Assembly: GCF_029667115.1 (NCBI RefSeq)
Contig: NZ_JARUIU010000001.1
Span: 434,001-498,000, forward strand
Length of the DNA: 64,000 nucleotides
From: Jeotgalibacillus sp. ET6
GTDB lineage: Bacteria > Bacillota > Bacilli > Bacillales > Jeotgalibacillaceae
Direction: 5' to 3'
Shown here: one piece after another, positions 48,277 to 56,631 of the stretch
Numbering within the stretch: position 1 is the first letter of the stretch
How the letters are laid out: each line of letters begins with the position of its first letter
Translations under genes and position numbers: made by a program
Notes under the pieces: model-generated
Told to the model about the DNA's origin: nothing
Seen by the model: only the letters and a program-made list of their open reading frames with translations
Databases searched by the model: none

Positions 48277-48377
48277 ATACGTATCATGTATAGTCGGGCG
48301 ATTTAGGCTCAGCGGGAACATGATAAAAAAAGGGCTTGGGCACGGTGCTGTGCTTCTTAGTATTAGGAGGATGTTAC

Positions 48378-48578
48378 ATGCAGAATGGCAAAGTAAAGTG
48401 GTTCAATAACGAAAAGGGATACGGTTTTCTTGAAATTGAAGGCGGGGAAGATGTTTTTGTGCACTTTACAGCTGTCCAGGGTGATGGCTACAAGTCACTT
48501 GAAGAAGGTCAGGAAGTATCATTCGACATAGTAGAAGGCAACCGGGGTCCTCAAGCAGCTAATGTGGTTAAGCTATAA
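48378..48578 (+). CDS. cspD: Cold-shock protein CspD
   Basis: From ATG 48378 (AGGAGG upstream) the product is 66 residues; the 14 codons before it overlap the leader. It is a single OB fold with RNP motifs [10 protein letters not shown] and DVFVHFTAV. It starts [18 protein letters not shown]. It binds single-stranded RNA or DNA and prevents structure at low temperature. Its place next to ypeQ and ypeP matches B. subtilis cspD. A strong terminator follows. Confidence 0.96.
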   Translation: MQNGKVKWFNNEKGYGFLEIEGGEDVFVHFTAVQGDGYKSLEEGQEVSFDIVEGNRGPQAANVVKL

Positions 48579-48595
48579 TTCCATCTTATATGTTA

Positions 48596-48628
48596 AAAAG
48601 CTGACGAATCGTTCGTCAGCTTTTTTTT
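48596..48628 (+). terminator. Terminator after cspD
   Basis: AAAAAGCTGACGA-atcg-TTCGTCAGCTTTTTTTT. Confidence 0.93.
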
Positions 48629-48695
48629 CAGGCATATATGAATTTTGTAATAAACGTATATTGATCTGACGGCAGTACAGCTTTGACCCGCACTT

Positions 48696-48872
48696 TCAGG
48701 AAAGGTGCTTGCCATAACGCATAATTTTCTCACCTATGGTGCACTCCTGTATACAAAAGCGGTGTGCCCTTGTTTTGCCTCTTTCTATTCGGAGCTGTTT
48801 TTTTACTAAACAGTCCTTGCAGTAGGTTACAAACAGCTCATCCACTTCATCAATTACCTTTTTTCTTTCCAA
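48696..48872 (-). CDS. ypeQ: Small zinc-finger protein YpeQ
   Basis: I read this gene by hand; it starts at TTG 48872 (AAAGGAG nine bases upstream) and stops at 48696. The 58-residue product begins MERKKVIDEVDELFVTYCKD and has CKDC at residues 18-21, HRFC at 37-40 and a further Cys at 44 (IQECTIG), a small zinc-binding arrangement. It corresponds to the DUF2602/YpeQ zinc-finger family, found at this place in B. subtilis beside cspD. Function unknown. It is on the same strand as ypeP, 23 bases downstream. Confidence 0.85.
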   Translation of the reverse strand: MERKKVIDEVDELFVTYCKDCLVKKQLRIERGKTRAHRFCIQECTIGEKIMRYGKHLS

Positions 48873-48895
48873 TCCATTCAGCTCCTTTCAAAAGA

Positions 48896-49549
48896 TTATA
48901 TCTCGGTTTTGCTTTTGATGACGGATCCCTCGAGAGCCTGGGCAGCCAATTTGTCCGCTTCTTTATTATCGTTTCTTCTGATCGCAGTAAAATCTGGCTG
49001 AACGGCTAACTTTGCCATTAAAGCCTCTATTTTATCCATCCATTTGTTTAATTCTTTTTCATAGCACGGCCACTCGCCGTTAAGCTGATTGATCACCACC
49101 AGGGAATCACCAAAAAGCTTAATTCTCTGATGAGTAACTCCAAGCTCAGCGCACAGCTGAATGCCTCTGTATAGGGCAGCATATTCTGATTCGTTATTGG
49201 AATGTAAATGGCTCAGAAGCAGGTTCTCACGCATTCTGAATTTCTTTTTGCCTTCTGTGTAAGTAAGAACGATTCCAGTACCCGCCATTTGACTGACAGG
49301 ATTAAAACTTCCATCAAAATAAAGCTGAACATCTTTGATTTGATCCTCTTCTTTAGTCAGAAGTTTTTTATACTCTTTCAGGGTCCACGTCTGACCCATG
49401 TCGTCTTCAATTTTCAGTTCTTTCATTCTCCCTGTTTTTTCTAAATCCTGGATCATTTTAAGTGAGACATCTTCATGAATCCAGTCAGATGAAAAAGCAA
49501 CGGAAGGAAGGGTCGGGTGCTTGTAGTCAAAATGAAGCTTGATCTCCAT
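48896..49549 (-). CDS. ypeP: RNase HI-like protein YpeP
   Basis: From ATG 49549 (AAAGGAGACG upstream) the product is 217 residues; seven further codons upstream are unlikely. Residues 1-75 form an extra N-terminal domain. The RNase H core starts at VQLYFDGSFN (Asp1), then NNESEYAALYRGI (Glu), LFGDSLVVINQL (Asp2) and RNDNKEADKLAA (last Asp), so all four acidic ligands are present. RNase HI cuts RNA in RNA-DNA hybrids, but activity of the YpeP/YpdQ group is uncertain. It lies divergent from a second RNase H-like gene. Confidence 0.88.
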   Translation of the reverse strand: MEIKLHFDYKHPTLPSVAFSSDWIHEDVSLKMIQDLEKTGRMKELKIEDDMGQTWTLKEYKKLLTKEEDQIKDVQLYFDGSFNPVSQMAGTGIVLTYTEGKKKFRMRENLLLSHLHSNNESEYAALYRGIQLCAELGVTHQRIKLFGDSLVVINQLNGEWPCYEKELNKWMDKIEALMAKLAVQPDFTAIRRNDNKEADKLAAQALEGSVIKSKTEI

Positions 49550-49649
49550 AATCGTCTCCTTTCCTGACACTCGCTATTCCTTCATTCTACTCCGATATTG
49601 TTCCCCTATGCAAGTAAGGCTATAATAAGTAAATAAAGGAGGGTTCCAC

Positions 49650-50039
49650 TTGATTGAGTTATTTATAGACGGGGCAAGTGCCGGCAGCCCGGGTAAAAGC
49701 GGTGCAGGCGTTTTTATAAAAAATGGCCAAAACTCTCAAAGGCACTCGATTCCCCTTGGTGAATTATCCAATCATGAAGCAGAGTTTGAAGCCTTAATTC
49801 ATGGCCTGACCTTATGCCTTCCCCTGAAAGATCATATTATTTCATGTAAATCAGATTCACAGGCTGTCATCGGTGCCGTTGAAAAGCAGTTTATACGAAA
49901 CAAACAGTATGCTCATTATCTAAAAAAAATCACGGATCTTACAGATCAATTCCCTTTATTTTTTATAAAGTGGATCCCAAGCAAAGAAAATAAAGTAGCA
50001 GATGAGCTAGCAAGAAAAGCCATCTTTCTCAACGAATAA
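49650..50039 (+). CDS. ypdQ: RNase HI-like protein YpdQ
   Basis: The 129-residue protein starts at TTG 49650 behind AAGGAGGG and has the RNase HI core: LFIDGASAGSPGKSGAG (Asp), SNHEAEFEALIHGL (Glu), CKSDSQAVIGA (Asp) and KVADELARKA (Asp). It lacks the basic handle loop of E. coli RNase HI. The B. subtilis counterpart was reported to lack RNase H activity, so the role is open. It is divergent from ypeP with 100 bases between the starts and ends at a terminator. Confidence 0.88.
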   Translation: MIELFIDGASAGSPGKSGAGVFIKNGQNSQRHSIPLGELSNHEAEFEALIHGLTLCLPLKDHIISCKSDSQAVIGAVEKQFIRNKQYAHYLKKITDLTDQFPLFFIKWIPSKENKVADELARKAIFLNE

Positions 50040-50075
50040 AATCCCTCCGCTCTTTTTAGCCGCGGAGGGATTTTA
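50038..50075. terminator. Bidirectional terminator between ypdQ and the 88-residue gene
   Basis: AAAATCCCTCCGC-tctttttagcc-GCGGAGGGATTTT, between convergent stops. Confidence 0.9.
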
Positions 50076-50076
50076 C

Positions 50077-50343
50077 TTAAATTGAAATTCCTTTTTTTCT
50101 GAAATGATCCTCTATTTTATTGCGGGAAGTAAGATTCGATTGCGTAATTTCCTCCAGCACCGACATATAAAATCCTGAATCAAAACGGTGCTGCAGTTTC
50201 AATGTTACTTCAATCGCAGCCTGCACGTTTGAATCAGCGGCATCTGTGTATTTTTTCCCGAAGTAAATAAATTTTATTGCATCATCATCCAATTTAAATC
50301 CTTTCGTATGCAAGTCAGCCAGAAAGTTCTCCAGTGAGGTCAT
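50077..50343 (-). CDS. Small helical protein of unknown function downstream of ypcP
   Basis: The 88-residue protein (MTSLENFLADLHTKGFKLDD and on) has helices DDAIKFIYFGKKY, VQAAIEVTLKLQHRF, YMSVLEEITQ and RNKIEDHFRKKGI. I believe it belongs to a DUF found only in Bacillaceae, but cannot name its function. Its ATG overlaps the ypcP stop by four bases (50340-50343), so translation is coupled to the 5'-3' exonuclease gene and a link to DNA processing is possible. It is the last gene of the operon before a terminator. Confidence 0.75.
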   Translation of the reverse strand: MTSLENFLADLHTKGFKLDDDAIKFIYFGKKYTDAADSNVQAAIEVTLKLQHRFDSGFYMSVLEEITQSNLTSRNKIEDHFRKKGISI

Positions 50344-51233
50344 GCCTGACTTCCTGCAAAAGAGCTGTAGCTGTCCAAAAAGCGCCGGACCGTTTTCAGC
50401 TCATGTAAATCAATTACTTCATGAACAGCACCAGGAACGCCCGTCCATTTATTGTAAATGATGTCAGGGAGAGGAACCTCGCAGTGAATCGCTGCAAGTT
50501 TTCTGGAAAGATGGAGCATGTCCATATCCATCTCGATTTTTTTCTGTTGAGATGGAGTGAGCAAATGAAGATTTTCAATGATGCCGTCAATGGATTGATG
50601 ATCCCGAATTAATTTAAAAGCCGTTTTCTCTCCAATCCCTTTCACACCAGGGTATCCGTCGCTCGAATCTCCCATGAGTCCTTTAACGTCAATAAACTGA
50701 GAGGGTGTAATGCCGTATTCATCTGTGAATCTTGAATGCGTAAAACGGCTGTATTCTCCGTACCCTTTTTTGACCAGCCACACTTCGACATGATCATTTA
50801 ATAGCTGGAGAAGGTCTTTATCCCCGCTGACAATGCTGATTTTTGTTTCTTCATCAGCCTGTTGTGCAATGGTCCCAATGCAGTCATCTGCTTCATAACC
50901 GGACACGCCGATATTTGCAAATGAAAAGTGGGCTGCAATTTCTTTAACCAAATCGAATTGTGGAATCAATTCAATTGGAGCAGCCTGCCGATTAGCTTTA
51001 TATTGTTCATAGACCTCGTTTCGGAAGGTTTGCTGCCCCATGTCCCAGCAGACGGTTACATGAGTGGGCTGAACCTGCTCGATTGCTGTCAGTGAATGCC
51101 TTAAAAACCCTTGAATTGCATTTGTCGGATTGCCATGACGGTTGATCATAAATTGATTGGAAATTGCCGTAGCAAAAAAAGATCGAAACAGTAATGCCAT
51201 TCCATCGATTAAAAGAATATGTTTTTGATGCAT
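50340..51233 (-). CDS. ypcP: 5'-3' exonuclease (FEN type) YpcP
   Basis: The 297-residue protein equals the 5'-nuclease domain of DNA polymerase I: LLIDGMALLFRSFFA (first Asp), GYEADDCIGTIA, IVSGDKDLLQLL, and the H3TH region GDSSDGYPGVKGIGEKTAF. It removes RNA primers and flaps; B. subtilis YpcP (also called ExoR) acts in RNA-primer removal beside Pol I. It is co-transcribed with the sulfurtransferase upstream (19 bases) and the 88-residue gene downstream (ATGA overlap). Confidence 0.95.
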   Translation of the reverse strand: MHQKHILLIDGMALLFRSFFATAISNQFMINRHGNPTNAIQGFLRHSLTAIEQVQPTHVTVCWDMGQQTFRNEVYEQYKANRQAAPIELIPQFDLVKEIAAHFSFANIGVSGYEADDCIGTIAQQADEETKISIVSGDKDLLQLLNDHVEVWLVKKGYGEYSRFTHSRFTDEYGITPSQFIDVKGLMGDSSDGYPGVKGIGEKTAFKLIRDHQSIDGIIENLHLLTPSQQKKIEMDMDMLHLSRKLAAIHCEVPLPDIIYNKWTGVPGAVHEVIDLHELKTVRRFLDSYSSFAGSQA

Positions 51234-51251
51234 GCCTTGCTCCTTTCACAC

Positions 51252-52100
51252 TTACTTTTTAAAATGAGTTGAATCTCCCAATTCAATTTCATTGTCGTCG
51301 TAGGAAACCCAGTCACTATAACTTCCAGGGTATAGTTTTACGTTTTCAAAGCCCGCCTGCTTCAGGGCAATAAAATTGGGGACAGCTGTTACTCCGCTTC
51401 CGCAATAGACAACAATCGGCCGGTCTTTTTCCCAATCTGAAAAGCGGTTTGCCTGTTCAGTATCCTTCAGAAAAAAACCTTCATGAAGACTATCCATCCA
51501 ATCTCTGTGTATCGCTCCGGGAATATGGCCTGCAACTCTGTCAATTGGTTCATTTTGACCAATATACCGGTCATAGGAACGCGAATCGATTAAGATGGAA
51601 GTGGACTGACCTTTTACGATTTGTTTAATTTCCTCTATATCTGTCTGCCATTCTTCTTTTACATTTAAAGAAAATGTTCCGGCTGCAGGAGACGGGACCT
51701 CAGTGGACAGAGGGAGTCCCTGCGCCATCCATTCTTTAAAGCCTCCATTTAAAATAAAGACATTTTCCAGACCATAATAGCGCAAAAGCCACCATAGCCG
51801 GGCTGCAAAAGCGCCTTCTCCTCCATCGTAGACGACAACGGTGGAGTGATTAGAGATACCGGCACGCTCCGCCGTTTTTAAAAATGCTTCTTTTGAAGGG
51901 AGAGGGTGGCGCCCCCCATGTTTTTGAGGAAGACCGGATAAATCATTGTTCAAATGAAAGTAAACCGCACCAGGAAGATGACCTTCGCGGTATTGTTCCC
52001 ATCCGGAATCTGGTTCTGACAAAGAAAATCTGCAATCTGCTAGCACTATATTGTCCTCCAAATTGTCCATCAGCCATGCTGCTGTCACAGTAAAAGCCAT
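51252..52100 (-). CDS. Two-domain rhodanese-type sulfurtransferase
   Basis: The 282-residue protein has two rhodanese domains. The first (about 1-140) has GHLPGAVYFHLNNDLSG but no active Cys; the second (about 155-275) has GHIPGAIHRDWMDSL and VVYCGSGVTAVPN, with the catalytic Cys near 234. The loop CGSGVTA is typical of mercaptopyruvate sulfurtransferases rather than thiosulfate ones (CRxGxT). It transfers sulfur to cyanide or thiol acceptors. It starts five bases after the stop of a small Cys-rich protein, with AAGGGGGG in front. Confidence 0.92.
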   Translation of the reverse strand: MAFTVTAAWLMDNLEDNIVLADCRFSLSEPDSGWEQYREGHLPGAVYFHLNNDLSGLPQKHGGRHPLPSKEAFLKTAERAGISNHSTVVVYDGGEGAFAARLWWLLRYYGLENVFILNGGFKEWMAQGLPLSTEVPSPAAGTFSLNVKEEWQTDIEEIKQIVKGQSTSILIDSRSYDRYIGQNEPIDRVAGHIPGAIHRDWMDSLHEGFFLKDTEQANRFSDWEKDRPIVVYCGSGVTAVPNFIALKQAGFENVKLYPGSYSDWVSYDDNEIELGDSTHFKK

Positions 52101-52105
52101 GATCG

Positions 52106-52282
52106 TTACCCCCCTTGTTTATCTATTAATTTTTTTATATGGGATTTTGGTTCCCAGCAGTTAAACTTATAATCCGGCCTTGTTTCAAAACCGAGCCGGC
52201 TGCAGCGGTAGCTCATTCCACTTTCTAATTTTAAAGCTTCAAAATGCACACAGGTGGCACAAGCATGAAAATCCCTGCTCAT
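52106..52282 (-). CDS. Small four-cysteine protein between dynA and sulfurtransferase
   Basis: I read this 58-codon gene by hand: ATG at 52282, stop at 52106, AAAGGAG nine bases upstream. The product begins MSRDFHACATCVHFEALKLE and has Cys at 8, 11, 27 and 42 (CATC, YRCSRLG, FNCWEP), with His at 6 and 13: a zinc-ribbon-like or iron-sulfur-like layout. The ATG overlaps the dynA stop (ATGA, 52279-52282) and the sulfurtransferase starts five bases after its stop, so it is certainly inside the operon. Function unknown; the Cys pattern and neighbour suggest metal or sulfur binding. Confidence 0.8.
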   Translation of the reverse strand: MSRDFHACATCVHFEALKLESGMSYRCSRLGFETRPDYKFNCWEPKSHIKKLIDKQGG

Positions 52283-55200
52283 ATAACGAAACTCCTTTTA
52301 TGGATAGCCTCTAATGACTTTTTCCATTCCTCCATCACTTCCTGAGATTGATACCCGCTCAGCTGACCTTCTATTTGCTCGAAAAGATCTTCTCTCCATC
52401 TAGTATACAGTTCTTTTCCGGCGGCGGAAAGATGAAGGTCTATCCAATTCTCTATTCTTGCTTTTTGATCAGATAAGAGCTTTTTCCCTTCTCTTTTTAA
52501 TCGTTCTTCTAAAAGCTCTCTGATGATTTGCTTTTGATTTTTTTCAAAGAACAGTTTCGTGTTTTTAAATGCTGAGAGTTCTTTTTTAAAATCTGATGGT
52601 TCAAATTCGGTAAACATCGGAGAAAATGATAGAAGCTCCATATCCTCTATCTTCAAAGAAGGCTTTAACTCATCTGGCAAAATGGTCTCAACTGTGCTCC
52701 ACTCCAGTTCCAGCTGTTCTTTTAATTGTCTTTGAATATATTGAGCTATCCTGTGATTCACTACCTTTAATTCCTGAGAAAAATCATAGCCCAGGCTATT
52801 TAAAAGTGAACTCATTGCTTTGTTCAGCGCCTTTGAAGCCGCATAATCAACAAATAAAGTCGGATGAAAAGATTCCTTGAAAAAATCAGTAAATCGAAAA
52901 AACACACGCTGCTCCATGTAGATAAATAATTCATCCAGCTCCTGATTAATGCGGGAATGAACGCCATTTAATTCAGGCTGGCCAAATTGTTCTGCAATTT
53001 TTTCTTTTGCCTGTTTAAGCTGATCTATTTTAAGCTCCTTTTGAATCGAGTCCTGTTCAGCATTTTCAATTAGTTTTTCAAGTTGAAGAACCGTTTTCCC
53101 TGTGTTTACCTGAGCGGTTTTTACAGCCATCCCTAATAAATCATCCTCTAAAAAAGAGTGAAATGATTGATTAAATGCATCAATTCCTGACTTCTTTGTT
53201 TCGGATGGTCTGCTGCTGATTGCCTGCTGACTGGAAACGCCAAAAATACGTGGATGCCGTATGCCGAAATTTATCAGCTGATTTTTCATATACGTTATGA
53301 CCTGATCTTTTTCTTCCTCTGTTTCCGCAAGATCGACGGCATTAACAATGAAAAACATCTTATCAAGCTCAAAGCTATCTTTAACTCTTCCAAGCTGAAT
53401 AAGAAATTCTCTGTCTGCTCTGGCAAAAGCATGATTATAATACGTGACGAACAGCACTGCGTCTGCACGGCGGATATATTCAAAAGAAACATCGGTATGC
53501 CGTGCGTTTATAGAATCAGCTCCTGGTGTATCAACAATCGTGACTCCTTTATCAGAAATGGCGGATTCCAGATAATAATCGATTGCTTCGACAAAGCAGG
53601 ATTGTTCTTCCTTGGCTACATAGTCTTCAAATTGAGATTGATCAACCTGAAGTTCTGAATTAAGATGATTTTTTAAATGCGGCCAGCCCGAATGAAAAGC
53701 TTTAAGAAAGTTTATTTTCGCATCCATACTGGTTTCTTTTTTCTCACATGCTTCCGGTACTTTTTCATATGCTTGCTCAAGGCTTTGCGGATTCATTTCA
53801 AGTTCGCGGAAGATAAGCTGCAGATCTTCAAGCAAATCCCTTTCCTTTTTAAAATAGACTTTAACCGTCCCATTTGGAAAAGACGCTGATGCAGGTTTAA
53901 TTCGATTAATAGACGCCGTCGTTGGATTAGGTGAGACAGGAAGTGCTTTACTTCCAAGCAAAGCGTTGGCAAATGATGATTTACCCGCACTGAATGCTCC
54001 AAAAAGAGCAATTGTAAAATCTTTGTTTTGGATCTTATCCATACTGGTTAAAAGATGCTCATGCTGTCTGTTGAACCCTTTTAGATCTGCAATTTCTTTT
54101 GCTGTAACCTCAAGATTGTGGAGAACACGAGCCTCGTCAGGTGCCTCATCTGTACGCTTTTCTTCGGATGATTGATTGATAGTCGATTTTTCATCTGAAG
54201 TCTCCTGAAACGTATTTAAGTCAGAAACCTGAGTCATGTTGTTCCTTTCCATTTCCCATTCATTTATCCATGATGCAATCTTCCCGCTCTCCTGAGACGG
54301 TTGAAGTGTCTTAAGGCGTTTAAGCTGATCTTCTATTTTTATAATCGTTCTAAGAGCATTTGCCTTTTGAAGAATAACCGTCGATTTCGATTCGGATCCA
54401 CCTAAATTATTCTCTATCTCATCAGAATGTCTTTGAAGAATCTTTTTCTTTATTTCCTCAATCCTCTGTTTCGCCTGTTTTTGAATATGATCAGATAAAT
54501 CGCTGCAATAATTCAGAAGTGCTTCACCATTTATTTCTGCACCCGGTTTTATTCTGCTGTGAACAAACGAGGCATCTATTTTAAAACTTAGCAGCTCGAT
54601 ATCTTCCTCAATCTCCCGGTCTTTTATGCCTGCATCTTTTAAAAATGAATGGCAGATGTTTTTTAAATGCCAGTCAAGCTGTTGAACGACCGTCTTGTTT
54701 AAAAGATGGACAAAATCTTTTTCCCGTCTCGCTTTTTCTTCTGCTGTTTTCTTCGATGAAAAGAAAAGCCCCATTTTAAATGACTGTTCGTTGGCTTCTA
54801 AATACCGCCCTGCTTTTTCTCTGACATCAGAGGGCATTAAATAAGCTGATTGAATTACCTGATCTCTCTTTTTATTAAATTTGTGTTCCCAGTCATCAAT
54901 CGTAAATACCTGATCTTTATTTTTAAATTCTTTTTCAGCTTCCAGTATTTCTTCCCGGCTTCCCGGTTTTTTTAACGATAAAAAATCCTCATATGTATCC
55001 ATCATTTGATCAAGCTGATCTGTTAAAAATGACTCATGCTCCCTCTTTAGCAATTCGAGTGAGGATGCTGCAGTGCGGATCATCATTTTGTCTTTGTTTT
55101 CGATTATTTTATCAATTTCTGTTCGTATATTGCTTAACTGATTAAAGGGGTGGCTGTGTTCTTTTAAAGAGGTGTAATAAAATGCATGAGGATAAGCCCC

Positions 55201-55869
55201 TCCTGCTCTAAACGCCTCTTCATTTAGTTTTTTATAGGTTTCAAATGAAAGCTCTTCTTCATTATGTTTGTCGATTTGATTCACGATGGCATGAACCGGT
55301 CGATAGGCAGACATACTCCGGATCCAGTCAAAATTCAGCTGTGATTGAACATGGTTATAATCCATAACGTAAAAGATCAGATCAGCAATATGTATAGCTG
55401 AATCGGTCGCTTGTTTATGAAGATCATCCACTGAATCTATTCCAGGAGTATCTAAAACTGTCACACCCTGAGGAACGGATGAATGCTCTCTATAGATATC
55501 AATCCTTTTAATATCCTGCCCGTTCCTGCCAAGCTTCAGAATAGATGACTCATCTAAAGGGGGCATGAGCTGAATTTTCTTTTCATCAAGCAAAGTCAGG
55601 ATTACATTTTTTGATTCTCCTGTATGAATCGCCACCAGATTCGCGCTTGTAGGAATAGGACTTGATGGAAGAAGGTTTTCTCCCATAAGTGAATTGATCA
55701 TCGCCGATTTTCCTGCAGAAAAATGACCACAAAACCCCACAACCAATTCATTATTATATAGCTTGTGAGCTAAACGTTTCGTCTTTTGAGCAGTAATATC
55801 ATCCTGATGATTCGTACATAGTAACCAGAATTGGGCTAACTGATTTAAAATATCATTTTTTTCTTCCAT
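52279..55869 (-). CDS. dynA: Tandem dynamin-like GTPase DynA (YpbR)
   Basis: The 1196-residue protein is two fused dynamin-like units. The first P-loop is GHFSAGKSAMIN (about residue 48-59) with DTPGID and NQID; the second is GAFSAGKSSFAN (about 620) with VDTPGADS and FIVNAVD. Each GTPase is followed by long helical stalks, and hydrophobic paddle-like segments near 1020-1050 may touch membrane. B. subtilis DynA (1193 residues) tethers and fuses membranes, supports division and protects against phage and pore-forming stress. It is the first gene of the dynA-to-88-residue operon. Confidence 0.96.
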   Translation of the reverse strand: MEEKNDILNQLAQFWLLCTNHQDDITAQKTKRLAHKLYNNELVVGFCGHFSAGKSAMINSLMGENLLPSSPIPTSANLVAIHTGESKNVILTLLDEKKIQLMPPLDESSILKLGRNGQDIKRIDIYREHSSVPQGVTVLDTPGIDSVDDLHKQATDSAIHIADLIFYVMDYNHVQSQLNFDWIRSMSAYRPVHAIVNQIDKHNEEELSFETYKKLNEEAFRAGGAYPHAFYYTSLKEHSHPFNQLSNIRTEIDKIIENKDKMMIRTAASSLELLKREHESFLTDQLDQMMDTYEDFLSLKKPGSREEILEAEKEFKNKDQVFTIDDWEHKFNKKRDQVIQSAYLMPSDVREKAGRYLEANEQSFKMGLFFSSKKTAEEKARREKDFVHLLNKTVVQQLDWHLKNICHSFLKDAGIKDREIEEDIELLSFKIDASFVHSRIKPGAEINGEALLNYCSDLSDHIQKQAKQRIEEIKKKILQRHSDEIENNLGGSESKSTVILQKANALRTIIKIEDQLKRLKTLQPSQESGKIASWINEWEMERNNMTQVSDLNTFQETSDEKSTINQSSEEKRTDEAPDEARVLHNLEVTAKEIADLKGFNRQHEHLLTSMDKIQNKDFTIALFGAFSAGKSSFANALLGSKALPVSPNPTTASINRIKPASASFPNGTVKVYFKKERDLLEDLQLIFRELEMNPQSLEQAYEKVPEACEKKETSMDAKINFLKAFHSGWPHLKNHLNSELQVDQSQFEDYVAKEEQSCFVEAIDYYLESAISDKGVTIVDTPGADSINARHTDVSFEYIRRADAVLFVTYYNHAFARADREFLIQLGRVKDSFELDKMFFIVNAVDLAETEEEKDQVITYMKNQLINFGIRHPRIFGVSSQQAISSRPSETKKSGIDAFNQSFHSFLEDDLLGMAVKTAQVNTGKTVLQLEKLIENAEQDSIQKELKIDQLKQAKEKIAEQFGQPELNGVHSRINQELDELFIYMEQRVFFRFTDFFKESFHPTLFVDYAASKALNKAMSSLLNSLGYDFSQELKVVNHRIAQYIQRQLKEQLELEWSTVETILPDELKPSLKIEDMELLSFSPMFTEFEPSDFKKELSAFKNTKLFFEKNQKQIIRELLEERLKREGKKLLSDQKARIENWIDLHLSAAGKELYTRWREDLFEQIEGQLSGYQSQEVMEEWKKSLEAIHKRSFVI

Positions 55870-56052
55870 TTATACCGCTTCCATTCTTCTCTTTATACTA
55901 TTTGTTTATAGTGTACTAAATTTCTGCATCAAATCCTATGTACAGTAAATCCGTGTTTATTTCTTTAAGAATAACCTCTACTTTATCGGCTTTTAAATTA
56001 AACAAGAAAAAATAAAATCAAAAAATTTTATAGACAAGTAGATCAATTGTCA

Positions 56053-56061
56053 TGGTATAAT
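56053..56061 (+). promoter_or_regulatory. Extended -10 promoter of the CheX-type gene
   Basis: TG-G-TATAAT (56053-56061) is a perfect extended -10; no good -35 is visible. It is not a sigma-D (motility) promoter. The ATG is 29 bases downstream. Confidence 0.7.
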
Positions 56062-56089
56062 ATAACCATATAACATCCGGAGGTGCTAC

Positions 56090-56545
56090 ATGATCGCGAC
56101 CAAAGCAGTCACAAATACATTGAATGAAACGATTCATTCTTTAAAATCCGTCATTCCTCTTCCCGTGGTCATAAAAAAGCCAATTATGATTGATCACCCA
56201 TACGAGCAGCAAAAAGTCGGAGTTATGATCGGTATGACCGGTGAAGTACGGGGGCGCATTCTGATTGATGGTGAAGAAGAAGATTTTAGTGCATTAGGAA
56301 GCCGAATGTTTGGAATGATGCTTGAAGGCGACATGCTGCTTTCTTTTATAGGTGAATTCGGTAATATGATTGCGGGCACTCTTGCCACATCGATTTCAAG
56401 CACTGGAGCTGAACTCGACATTACCCCTCCTACTGTCATGAGCGGAAAAACAAAACTATATGGCTTTACTAAAGCAATCCTTCTCCCCTTTTCTATTGAT
56501 ACAGTAGGTGAGTTTTCTATATTAGTAGCTATACAAGATGAATAA
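56090..56545 (+). CDS. CheX-family phosphatase-like protein
   Basis: The 151-residue protein has the CheC/CheX fold: KVGVMIGMTGEVRGRILIDG, then SFIGEFGNMIAGTLATSIS, which holds the E-x2-N dephosphorylation motif, and a final beta stretch GFTKAILLPFSIDTVGEFSI. CheX/CheC proteins remove phosphate from CheY-like response regulators. There is one E-x2-N site, as in CheX. No chemotaxis genes are near and the promoter looks like sigma-A, so it may serve a different response regulator. Ribosome site GGAGG. Terminator follows. Confidence 0.87.
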   Translation: MIATKAVTNTLNETIHSLKSVIPLPVVIKKPIMIDHPYEQQKVGVMIGMTGEVRGRILIDGEEEDFSALGSRMFGMMLEGDMLLSFIGEFGNMIAGTLATSISSTGAELDITPPTVMSGKTKLYGFTKAILLPFSIDTVGEFSILVAIQDE

Positions 56546-56553
56546 AAATCAAC

Positions 56554-56593
56554 ATGAGCAAAAGCCAATCGATGAAGGTTGGCTTTTGCTCAT
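56554..56593. terminator. Bidirectional terminator between cheX-type and SDR genes
   Basis: ATGAGCAAAAGCCAA-tcgatgaagg-TTGGCTTTTGCTCAT, a 15-bp perfect stem with T-rich flank on the right and A-rich on the left. Confidence 0.85.
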
Positions 56594-56631
56594 ATTTAGT
56601 TAATGAAAACAGCAATCATGTACGACAGTTC

